Part shown: piece after piece, positions 39,731 through 47,077 of the stretch
How the letters are laid out: each line of letters opens with the position of its first letter
Numbering within the stretch: position 1 is the stretch's first letter
Source of the DNA: Microbispora triticiradicis
GTDB taxonomy: Bacteria > Actinomycetota > Actinomycetes > Streptosporangiales > Streptosporangiaceae
Assembly (NCBI GenBank): GCA_003260025.2
Contig: QFZU02000072.1
Span: 1-64,000 of the forward strand
Direction: 5' to 3'
DNA length: 64,000 bases
Notes under the pieces: model-generated
The model's input: the letters and a program-made list of their open reading frames with translations, nothing else
Told to the model about the DNA's origin: nothing
Databases searched by the model: none
Position numbers and translations under genes: made by a program

Positions 39731-40985
39731 CCCGACGCTGTTCTACGCCTCCACTCTGTTCGGCGCGATGACGCTCGCCGCGGCGATCGAGGAGGGACGG
39801 TTCGGCGGCGGGCCCAGGGTCCTGCTGGTGTCGAACAACGCGGCGATCCCGGAGGTGACCCCGGCGCCGGACGAGGCGCCGGGGTTCGCCGCGTTGCGCG
39901 GGGCGTTCGACCGCGTGCTGTCCTGGAACGAGATCATCGCGCCGCTGCACCCGTCGGACTGGAAGCCCCGCTCGATCGAGACGCCCATGCTCGGCCGCCT
40001 GCTGCGCGACCTGCTGGGGGAACCCGGCGAGCTGGTCCTGGAGTCGATCGCGGTGCCGCCGGCGCGGACGCTCGCGGGGCTGGTGAAGGACTGCCCGATC
40101 ACCGTCTACTCCGACGGGCTGATGAGCTACGGGCCCACCCGCGACCCGCTGCCGCAGGAGATCGCCGGCCGGATCGGCCGGCTGCTCCACCTCGATCTCG
40201 TCCCGGGCCTGGCCCCCCTGCTGCTGGCCGAGCACGGCGTGCCGGCCGAGGCGCTGGCGGACGCGTCGTTCACGCGGGTGACGGGCCGGGTCGCGGAGGC
40301 GGCCGAGGCGGCCCCCCGCGCCGAGGCGATGATCCTCGGACAGTACCTGTCCTCGCTGGGCCTGCTCACCGCCGCCGAGGAGGCCGGGCTGCACGAGCGG
40401 ATGCTGCGCGGCCTGGCGGCGCGCGGCCACCGCACCGTGCTGTTCAAGCCGCACCCCGCGGCCGGGCGGCGGCACGCCCGCGAGCTGCGGCCGGTCGCCG
40501 CGGAGCTTGGCGTCGAGCTTCTGGTGGCGCCGGAGACGACGCCCGCCGAGGCGTGCTTCGCCGCGCACCGCCCCGACCTGGTCGCCGGGTGCTTCTCCAC
40601 CGCGCTGGTGACCGCGCGGCGGCTGTTCGGCCTGCCGGTCGCGGCCGCCGGAACCGGCCTCGTGCTCGAACGGCTCACGCCCTACGAGAACAGCAACCGG
40701 ATCCCGGCGACGATCGTGGACGCGACGCTGCCCCGGCTGGAGGCCGACGGCACGATCGCCGAGCCGCCCGCCCACGACCTGCCCGCCCTGGTCGCGGCGG
40801 TCGGCTACTGCATGCAGAGCGCCGCCCAGCCCGGGCTGCGCGAGGCCGCGGCGGCCTACGTGCGCGACCACGGCCCGGCCCGCTACTTCAAGAAGCGCAG
40901 GCTGGAGGCGCTGGGCCTGATCGAGCCCCCGCCTCCCCCGCCCGCGCAGCCGGCCTCACGCCTGCGCCGCCTGCTCACCCGCTGA
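39723..40985 (+). CDS. Polysialyltransferase-family glycosyltransferase
   Basis: This 420-residue protein starts at GTG 39723 within the end of the GT2 gene. It shows the GT-B pattern of bacterial polysialyltransferase-like proteins: N-terminal TLFYASTLFGAMTLAAAIEE, a middle HRTVLFKPHPAAGRRHARELRP with the His-Pro motif that binds CMP-sugar, and VAGCFSTALVTARRLFGLPV, the Ser/Thr motif of the nucleotide site. It should transfer the activated nonulosonic acid to a growing chain or acceptor on the cytoplasmic face. The C-terminus ends in a basic Pro-rich tail. No polysaccharide exporter is encoded next to it. Confidence 0.85.
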   Translation: MPDPTLFYASTLFGAMTLAAAIEEGRFGGGPRVLLVSNNAAIPEVTPAPDEAPGFAALRGAFDRVLSWNEIIAPLHPSDWKPRSIETPMLGRLLRDLLGEPGELVLESIAVPPARTLAGLVKDCPITVYSDGLMSYGPTRDPLPQEIAGRIGRLLHLDLVPGLAPLLLAEHGVPAEALADASFTRVTGRVAEAAEAAPRAEAMILGQYLSSLGLLTAAEEAGLHERMLRGLAARGHRTVLFKPHPAAGRRHARELRPVAAELGVELLVAPETTPAEACFAAHRPDLVAGCFSTALVTARRLFGLPVAAAGTGLVLERLTPYENSNRIPATIVDATLPRLEADGTIAEPPAHDLPALVAAVGYCMQSAAQPGLREAAAAYVRDHGPARYFKKRRLEALGLIEPPPPPPAQPASRLRRLLTR

Positions 40986-41101
40986 CCAGTGAAAGGCCCT
41001 CCTTCCGGCGGGCCACCCCGGCGACGGTAGGGCGTGCCTCACCCTGTTTCCGGATGCCTCGGCCATGTCGCCGGCACAGTCGTTATCTCTACGGTGAGCG
41101 C

Positions 41102-42601
41102 ATGACAAAGCCAGCGAAACAGCCGGTCAGACCGGCACCGGTCCGCTCCGCGCATCGGGTGAAGACCGTGCCGGTCGTCCTGTCGGCTCTGTCCACGCTC
41201 CTGGGCCCGGCCGTACTGCCGGCGGCGGTCCGGGCCACGCCGAACCTCACCTGGAGCGGGTGCCCTGTGGGCCAGGGCCCGGCGGACATGGAGTGCGCCA
41301 CTGTCGAGGTGCCGGTGGACTGGTCCGCGCCGGGAGAGACCACGATCAGGCTGGACCTCGCCCGGCTGCCCGCCACCGGTCCGTCGCCCCGTCTCGGCAG
41401 CGTTCTCGTCGTGTCCGACGGCGGTCCGGGCATCCAGGGCGTCCTCTCCTCGACTCCGGAGTCGTTCACGAAGTTGCGCGAGCACTTCGACGTCGTCGGC
41501 TACAACCCGCGCACCAGTGTGGCGGGGCGCTATCTGCCGCCCTCCTGTGGAGTTCCCGGGCTACCGCTCAACGACCCGCGTGACCGGGCCGCATACGAGG
41601 TCCAGGCAGCCGCCCTCGAACGCCTGGTGCAGCGATGCCGCCGGGACGACACGACCGGTCTTGCCGACCACCTGGACTCCGACTCGGTGGCCAGGGACAT
41701 GGAGGCGATCCGAACCGCCCTTGGCCAGGACAGACTCACCATGTTGGCCTTCTCCTACGGCGGTGTTCCAGCCGCCGCGTACGCGCGCCTTTATCCGGCG
41801 CACGTCCGGGCCATGGTTTTCGACGCCACACCCGACGCGACGGTGGGCTGGCGCGGTGTGGAACGCGCACAACTGCGCGCCACCGAGGCGGCGTTCACGC
41901 GCTTCACGAACTGGTGCGCCGATGACGACGCGTGTGCCCTGCGGGGGTGGAACGTGCGCACGCTCTGGCGCCGGATGATCACGAGCGTCGGCCGCAGGCC
42001 CGTCATGTACGCCTCCGCGCGGCTGGGCGAGATCAGACTGACCGATCTGCACCTCAAGGCGGTGGCCCGGCTGGTCCTCCCCGTTCCGGAGAGGGCACCG
42101 GAGTTCGCCGACGCGCTGCGCAAGGCGAGCAAGGGCGACTTCGCCTGGTTCGGCGAGCAGGTCCTGGGCGTCTCCGCGAGCTGGAGCTCGCCGGGCGCGG
42201 TGGCGACCCGGTGCCCGGACGGCCTGGTGAGGCTGGGGTACGAGGCGCTCGTCAGCGACCACCGTCACAGCGAGCGGATCTCCCACAACTTCGGCGGCGG
42301 GGTCGGCATCGGGCTCGAAGCCCTGGCCTGCTCCGGCTGGCGTCACCGGCCGGTGAACCCGCTTCGCCCCCTGCCGACCGGCCTGCCTCCCGCGCTGGGA
42401 CTTGGCGGCGACCGTGACTTTCCGGTCACAGAACTCCTGATGAGCCGGATCCCAGGCTCGGTCGCCGTCCGCTATGACGGCCCCGTCCACGTCGTCTACC
42501 TGCGGGCCAAGGATCCGTGCGTGACGGGATACGCCGACCGGTATCTGACGAGGCTGACGGTGACTCCCGCAGGCACCGTCTGCTCGCTCCGACGGCCATG
42601 A
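41102..42601 (+). CDS. Secreted alpha/beta hydrolase, TAP-like
   Basis: ATG 41102 opens a 499-residue protein with a basic N-terminus and signal peptide (about 20-45), then LTWSGCPVGQGPADMECATV and VEVPVDWSAPGETTIRLDLA, the standard start of Streptomyces tripeptidyl-aminopeptidase-like hydrolases. The nucleophile is Ser218 in LAFSYGGVPAA; most relatives have GFSYGG, so the first Gly of the elbow is Ala here. The C-terminal TAP-like domain includes VAVRYDGPVHVVYLRAKDPCV with the likely catalytic His. The open frame extends far upstream, but that part overlaps the previous gene and lacks a start. It probably trims peptides outside the cell. Confidence 0.85.
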   Translation: MTKPAKQPVRPAPVRSAHRVKTVPVVLSALSTLLGPAVLPAAVRATPNLTWSGCPVGQGPADMECATVEVPVDWSAPGETTIRLDLARLPATGPSPRLGSVLVVSDGGPGIQGVLSSTPESFTKLREHFDVVGYNPRTSVAGRYLPPSCGVPGLPLNDPRDRAAYEVQAAALERLVQRCRRDDTTGLADHLDSDSVARDMEAIRTALGQDRLTMLAFSYGGVPAAAYARLYPAHVRAMVFDATPDATVGWRGVERAQLRATEAAFTRFTNWCADDDACALRGWNVRTLWRRMITSVGRRPVMYASARLGEIRLTDLHLKAVARLVLPVPERAPEFADALRKASKGDFAWFGEQVLGVSASWSSPGAVATRCPDGLVRLGYEALVSDHRHSERISHNFGGGVGIGLEALACSGWRHRPVNPLRPLPTGLPPALGLGGDRDFPVTELLMSRIPGSVAVRYDGPVHVVYLRAKDPCVTGYADRYLTRLTVTPAGTVCSLRRP

Positions 42602-42731
42602 CGCGGCAGGAAAGACGCCCTTCCGCGGCTCCCGCCTGGACCACGACCGGCGGAAAGGTGGGGTTTGCCGCACCTTCACCCGGGATGTCCGGGCCATGTC
42701 GTCGAGCCGTGCCGCTCTCTAGGGTTGGCGC

Positions 42732-43958
42732 ATGACCACTCCCTGGGACCGGATCCGCGGCCACTGGTCGTCGCCGACCTGGCTCCGTACCATCCATGTG
42801 ACGGCGGGCGTACCGATCGCGCTCACGTCGGCGGCGGCGATCTCGGGGCTGGTCGCGCTGTCGATAGCGCTGGCGTGGACAGTCGTCGTCCCCCTGGTCT
42901 CGCTGCTTGTCCTCACCTGGATCGTGCCGCGGCTCACCCGGCTGCAGCGCTCCCGGTTCGCCGCCTTCCTCGGCCACGGGATCCCCGAGGTAACACGTCT
43001 CCCCCGGGACGGAAGCCCGATCAGGCGACTTCTCCTGCAGGCGCGATCGGGCGTCCTCTGGCGGCAGGTCGCCTATCACCTGGCGATCGGGCCCGTGATC
43101 GGCGCCGCGGGCTTCCTGAGCGGGGCCGTGGCGTGGTCGGCGTGCCTGGTCGCGGCCATCGTCGCCGTACGACTCCTGATGGTCGGAGGCGGCTGGACCG
43201 CCTCCCTGCCCGCGGCGGGCGCGCTCTCGCTGTTCGTGGTGGTGCCGTGGCTGCTTCGGGGGATCACCGCGCTCGACGCGGTGGCGGCGCGTGCGCTGCT
43301 CGGTCCCAGCGTGAAGGACGAGTTGGCCCGGCGGGTGGAGACGCTGCGCGAGAGCCGGGCCGAGCTGGCCGAGGCCGCCGACGCGGAACGCCGCCGGATC
43401 GAACGCGACCTGCACGACGGCACCCAGCAGCGGCTCGTGTCGCTCGCCCTGAACCTCGGCATGGCCCGCGCCGCCTTCACCGACCTGCCGGAGCCCGCCC
43501 GCCAGGCCATCGCGCGGTCGCACGAGGAGGCCAAGCAGGCGCTGAAGGATCTGCGCGACGTCGTGCGAGGGCTGCACCCGGCCGTCCTCGACCACCAGGG
43601 GCTTGACGCGGCGCTGTCCGGTCTCGCGGCGCGCGCCCCCTTCCCCGTACGGCTCAGCGTCGACGTGCCGGAACGGGTCGCTCCCGTGGTCGAGGCGATC
43701 GCGTTCTTCGTGGTCTCCGAAGCCCTGACCAACGTCGCCAAGCACGCGCGGGCCTCCGGGGCCGACGTCACCGTCCGCCGCGACGCCGGCGTGCTCCGCG
43801 TCGTCGTACGCGACGACGGGCACGGGGGCGCCGAGCCCACCAGAGGGTCGGGCCTGCGCGGTCTCGCGCAGCGGGCGGGATCGGTGGACGGCACCCTGCG
43901 CGTCGACAGCCCGAGCGGCGGCCCGACGACGATCGAGGTGGAGCTTCCGTGCGCGTAG
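42732..43958 (+). CDS. NarL-type sensor histidine kinase (HisKA_3)
   Basis: This 408-residue protein has four or so membrane helices in the first 190 residues and then a HisKA_3 kinase core: AERRRIERDLHDGTQQRLVS with the phosphorylated His, FFVVSEALTNVAKHARASGA (N box) and RDDGHGGAEPTRGSGLRGLA (G box). It is the sensor of a two-component system; its stop overlaps the start of the response regulator gene by 10 bases. The signal is unknown. The small exported protein encoded third in the operon may be part of the sensing or response. Confidence 0.93.
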   Translation: MTTPWDRIRGHWSSPTWLRTIHVTAGVPIALTSAAAISGLVALSIALAWTVVVPLVSLLVLTWIVPRLTRLQRSRFAAFLGHGIPEVTRLPRDGSPIRRLLLQARSGVLWRQVAYHLAIGPVIGAAGFLSGAVAWSACLVAAIVAVRLLMVGGGWTASLPAAGALSLFVVVPWLLRGITALDAVAARALLGPSVKDELARRVETLRESRAELAEAADAERRRIERDLHDGTQQRLVSLALNLGMARAAFTDLPEPARQAIARSHEEAKQALKDLRDVVRGLHPAVLDHQGLDAALSGLAARAPFPVRLSVDVPERVAPVVEAIAFFVVSEALTNVAKHARASGADVTVRRDAGVLRVVVRDDGHGGAEPTRGSGLRGLAQRAGSVDGTLRVDSPSGGPTTIEVELPCA

Positions 43959-44602
43959 TGCTCGCCGAGGACTCCGTCCTCCTCAGGGAGGGCCTCGTCT
44001 GGGTCCTCGGATCAGCCGGCATCGAGGTCGTGGCCGCGGTGGACGACTCCGAAGGGCTGCTGCGGGCGGTCGACGAGCACGAGCCCGATCTTGTCGTCAC
44101 GGACGTGCGGATGCCACCCACGCACACCGACGAGGGGCTGCGCGCGGCGCTGTTGCTGCGGCACCGGCGGCCAGGGCTGCCGATCCTCGTCCTCTCGCAG
44201 TATGTCGAGGAACGCTACGCGACCCGGCTGCTGTCCACGGCGACGACCGGCGTCGGATATCTGCTCAAAGACCGGGTGGCCGACGTCGCCGAGTTCCTGG
44301 ACTCGCTGCGCCGGGTCGCCGCGGGCGGCACGGCCCTGGACCCCGAAGTGGTCGCGCAGCTGTTGCTGCGCCGGCGCAGCGATCCGCTCGACCTGCTGAC
44401 CCGCAGGGAGCACGAGGTGCTCGCGCTGATCGCGGAGGGACGGTCCAACGCCGGCATCGCCGAGGCGCTCGTGGTCTCCGAAAGCGCGGTCGGCAAGCAC
44501 ATCAACAACATCTTCGCCAAGCTCGGCCTCTCCGGCTCCGAGAAGGACCACCGGCGAGTGCTGGCCGTACTGCGATTCCTGAAGATTCGAGAGGCGACAT
44601 GA
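43949..44602 (+). CDS. LuxR-type response regulator
   Basis: The 217-residue protein has a receiver domain (VVLAEDSVLLREGLVWVL with the acidic pair; phosphorylated Asp52 in VVTDVRMP) and a C-terminal LuxR helix-turn-helix (LTRREHEVLALIAEGRSNAG, IAEALVVSESAVGKHINNIF). It is overlapped by the kinase gene upstream and overlaps the exported-protein gene downstream (ATGA at 44599-44602), so the three are translated together. It probably regulates its own operon. Confidence 0.95.
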   Translation: MRVVLAEDSVLLREGLVWVLGSAGIEVVAAVDDSEGLLRAVDEHEPDLVVTDVRMPPTHTDEGLRAALLLRHRRPGLPILVLSQYVEERYATRLLSTATTGVGYLLKDRVADVAEFLDSLRRVAAGGTALDPEVVAQLLLRRRSDPLDLLTRREHEVLALIAEGRSNAGIAEALVVSESAVGKHINNIFAKLGLSGSEKDHRRVLAVLRFLKIREAT

Positions 44603-45111
44603 TGCGAAGAGCAGTGCGGATCGGATGGATCTCCGCCGGTGCGGCGCTGACCGTGTCCGTGGTTGGGGCGATGACGTGGGCGGCGTGGTTGGAGATCCGT
44701 CTCCCCCACGCCGGCGACTTCTCCTTTCCCGGCTCCTACCGGTCGTCGGTCCTCGACCAGCGAGGGACCGAGACGAGGACCGTGACGTACGCCGTCACGG
44801 CACCCAGGATCATCGTGGATGTGCGGGGCAGGGTGGACGTGCGGGTCGCTCCGGGCGCCCCCGGACGCCTCTCCGTCAGGCGGGAGACGACCTGGCACGG
44901 CGCCCCGCCCTCGCTGAGCGAGTCCTGGGAGTCGGGGAAGACGCTGCGGGCCGAGGTGACCTGCTCCCCGGGTCCGGGGCGGGTGGATGCCGGCTGCCGC
45001 ACGGTCTACACATTGAGCGCGCCACCGGGCGTCGGCGTGCTGGTGACGACGCCTGACCGGACCGTGCCGTGCCCGCCAGCCGCGACGGAGGCGACCTGCG
45101 CCTCTGCGTAG
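44599..45111 (+). CDS. Small exported membrane-anchored protein, third gene of the two-component operon
   Basis: This 170-residue protein has an N-terminal membrane helix (about 10-32, IGWISAGAALTVSVVGAMTW) and an extracellular domain of beta-strands (TVTYAVTAPRIIVDVRGRVD, VRVAPGAPGRLSVRRET, LRAEVTC) ending with several cysteines. The repeated short strands recall the DUF4097/LiaF-type toast-rack fold, but that is tentative. Its start overlaps the response regulator stop. By analogy with LiaFSR-like systems it may modulate the sensor kinase or be a target of it. Confidence 0.75.
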   Translation: MMRRAVRIGWISAGAALTVSVVGAMTWAAWLEIRLPHAGDFSFPGSYRSSVLDQRGTETRTVTYAVTAPRIIVDVRGRVDVRVAPGAPGRLSVRRETTWHGAPPSLSESWESGKTLRAEVTCSPGPGRVDAGCRTVYTLSAPPGVGVLVTTPDRTVPCPPAATEATCASA

Positions 45112-45119
45112 CCGTTCGC

Positions 45120-45686
45120 TTATCGGAGAGGTGGGTCGTGGGGGGTGCGGATGAGGAGGATCGCGTGCGCCTCCTCGCCGCCGAGGGCCGCGTAGACATG
45201 GGGGACGTCCGCGGCCCACGAGATGTGCTCCCCCGCGGCGGCGGTCAGCGGCGCGGCGGCCGGGCCCGTCCTGACCGTCCCCCGGATGACCGAGAGGTGC
45301 TCGGTGACGCCGGGCGGGTGCGCGGGCGAGGTCTGCTCCACCCCGGCGAGTATCCGCAGCCGGAGCATCTCGTAGGTCGCGCCCGGCTCCCGGAACACCT
45401 CCAGCAGGGTGGAGACGACGGCCGCGCCCCGCACCGGCGAGGCCGCGCCGGCCGGAGCGCCTGGGTCCAGCGTCAGCGCGCTCATGGGGACCGACAACGC
45501 GCCCGCGATCGCGTACATCGTCTCCAGCGTGGGGTTGCGGGTCCCGTGCTCCAGCCCGGACACGGTGGCCTTGCCGACGCCGGCCCGGCGGGCGAGCTCC
45601 GACAGCGACAGCCCGCGTGCCTCCCGCAGCCCGCGCAGCCGCCGCCCGATGGCCGGGTCGAACCGGCTTGTCCCGTCTGCACCCAC
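45120..45686 (-). CDS. XRE-family regulator with cupin domain
   Basis: The 188-residue protein starts at GTG 45686. Residues about 9-70 are an HTH_3 domain (IGRRLRGLREARGLSLSELA, RRAGVGKATVSGLEHGTRNP) and residues about 110-185 a small cupin (MLRLRILAGVEQTSPAHPPG, GEHISWAADVPHVYAALGGE). Such proteins repress transporter or catabolic genes and bind a small ligand in the cupin pocket. The gene is divergent from the BenE-type transporter gene across a perfect 18-bp palindrome, so it very probably controls that gene. Confidence 0.92.
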   Translation of the reverse strand: MGADGTSRFDPAIGRRLRGLREARGLSLSELARRAGVGKATVSGLEHGTRNPTLETMYAIAGALSVPMSALTLDPGAPAGAASPVRGAAVVSTLLEVFREPGATYEMLRLRILAGVEQTSPAHPPGVTEHLSVIRGTVRTGPAAAPLTAAAGEHISWAADVPHVYAALGGEEAHAILLIRTPHDPPLR

Positions 45687-45709
45687 CTGGCTATGGTGAC
45701 ACCTGAAAT

Positions 45710-45727
45710 CGTTCCGTAAACGGAACG
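45710..45727. promoter_or_regulatory. Perfect 18-bp palindrome, likely operator of the XRE-cupin regulator
   Basis: CGTTCCGTAAACGGAACG, two 8-base arms around AA, sits between the divergent regulator (start 45686) and transporter (start 45761). Its position and symmetry suit binding by the XRE-cupin protein and control of both genes. Confidence 0.75.
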
Positions 45728-45760
45728 ATCGTGGTTGTGGCCGGATTCCAGGGAGGAACG

Positions 45761-46984
45761 GTGCGGATCCTTCAGCCGGTGCTCGCCGGACTGGTCAGCG
45801 CCGTCGTCGGTTACGCCAGCTCGTTCTCCGTCGTCCTCGCCGGCCTTCAGGCCGTCGGGGCCGACTCGCGGCAGGCGGCCTCCGGCCTGCTCGCGCTGTG
45901 CGCGGGCATCGCCGTCGCCGTCGCGGTCCTCTCCGTCCGGTACCGGATGCCCATCGCGATCGCGTGGTCCACTCCGGGCGCCGCGCTGCTCGTTGCGACC
46001 GGGCAGGTCTCCGGCGGCTACCCGGCGGCGATCGGGGCCTTCGCCGTGTGCGGTGTCCTGACGGTGCTCGCCGGGCTGGTCCCGTGGCTGGCCCGCGGCG
46101 TCGCCGCGATCCCGGGCCCCATGGCGGCGGCCATGCTCGCCGGAGTCCTGCTCCCGCTGTGCACCGCCCCGCTCCGCGCGATGGTGGACGTCCCGCTGCT
46201 GGCGGGACCGGTCACCCTGACCTGGGCGGTGCTCATGCGGTACGCCCGGCGGTGGGCGGTCGCCGGGGCGCTGGTCGCGGCCGTGGCCGGCCTCGCGATC
46301 GGCGGCGCCGCGTTCCCGGCCGCGTCCCTGCGCCCCGAACCGGTGTTCACGATGCCCGCCGTGACCCTGCCGGCCCTCGTCGGCATCGCACTGCCGCTGT
46401 TCCTGGTGACGATGGCGGGACAGAACGTGCCCGGGGCGGCCGTTCTGTCGACCTACGGCTATCCGGTGCCGCTGCGCGGCGCACTGGTGACGACCGGTCT
46501 CGTCAGCACGGCCGCCGCGCCGTTCGGCGGGCACGCCGTCAACCTCGCCGCCATCACCGCCGCCCTGACCGCCGGAGCCGACGCCCACCCCGACCCGGCC
46601 CGCCGCTGGACCGCCACCCTGGCCCTCGGCGCCGGGCAGCTCACCCTCGGGCTGGGCGCCGCCTTCGCCACCGCGCTCGTCGTGGCCTCACCGCCGGTCC
46701 TGGTCACCGCCGTGGCCGGGCTCGCGCTCCTCCCGGCCCTCGCCTCCTCGCTCGCCACCGCCTTCACCGGGCCGGACCGGCGGGAGGCGGCCGCGGTCAC
46801 CTTCGTCGCCACCGCCTCGGCGACCTCCTTCGCGGGCATCGGATCGGCCTTCTGGGGACTGGTCGCCGGATCGCTCGCGCTCCTGCTCACCCGCCGCCGT
46901 ACGGCACCGCGACCGGCCGAGCAGCCGGTGGCGCCGGCCGAGCCCGCGCCGCACGCGGAGACCGGGGCGGCGCGCCCGGCTTAG
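45761..46984 (+). CDS. benE: BenE-family benzoate/aromatic-acid transporter
   Basis: This integral membrane protein has about 10-12 helices and clear BenE sequence throughout: VLAGLVSAVVGYASSFSVVL at the N-terminus, LSVRYRMPIAIAWSTPGAAL, GQNVPGAAVLSTYGYPVPLR and NLAAITAALTAGADAHPD. BenE proteins import benzoate with protons; the real substrate may be another small organic acid or nucleobase. GTG 45761 (407 aa) follows GGAGG and is preferred to GTG 45731. It is divergent from the XRE-cupin regulator, and no aromatic-degradation genes are nearby. Confidence 0.93.
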   Translation: MRILQPVLAGLVSAVVGYASSFSVVLAGLQAVGADSRQAASGLLALCAGIAVAVAVLSVRYRMPIAIAWSTPGAALLVATGQVSGGYPAAIGAFAVCGVLTVLAGLVPWLARGVAAIPGPMAAAMLAGVLLPLCTAPLRAMVDVPLLAGPVTLTWAVLMRYARRWAVAGALVAAVAGLAIGGAAFPAASLRPEPVFTMPAVTLPALVGIALPLFLVTMAGQNVPGAAVLSTYGYPVPLRGALVTTGLVSTAAAPFGGHAVNLAAITAALTAGADAHPDPARRWTATLALGAGQLTLGLGAAFATALVVASPPVLVTAVAGLALLPALASSLATAFTGPDRREAAAVTFVATASATSFAGIGSAFWGLVAGSLALLLTRRRTAPRPAEQPVAPAEPAPHAETGAARPA

Positions 46985-47077
46985 GTGACGGGCGTCCGGG
47001 GATCGGGAATCGCCGGCGCAAGGCGCGCCGAGCCGGGCTCTCCGGCGCCACGCCCGCCGGGTACGGCTGCGAGGTCG

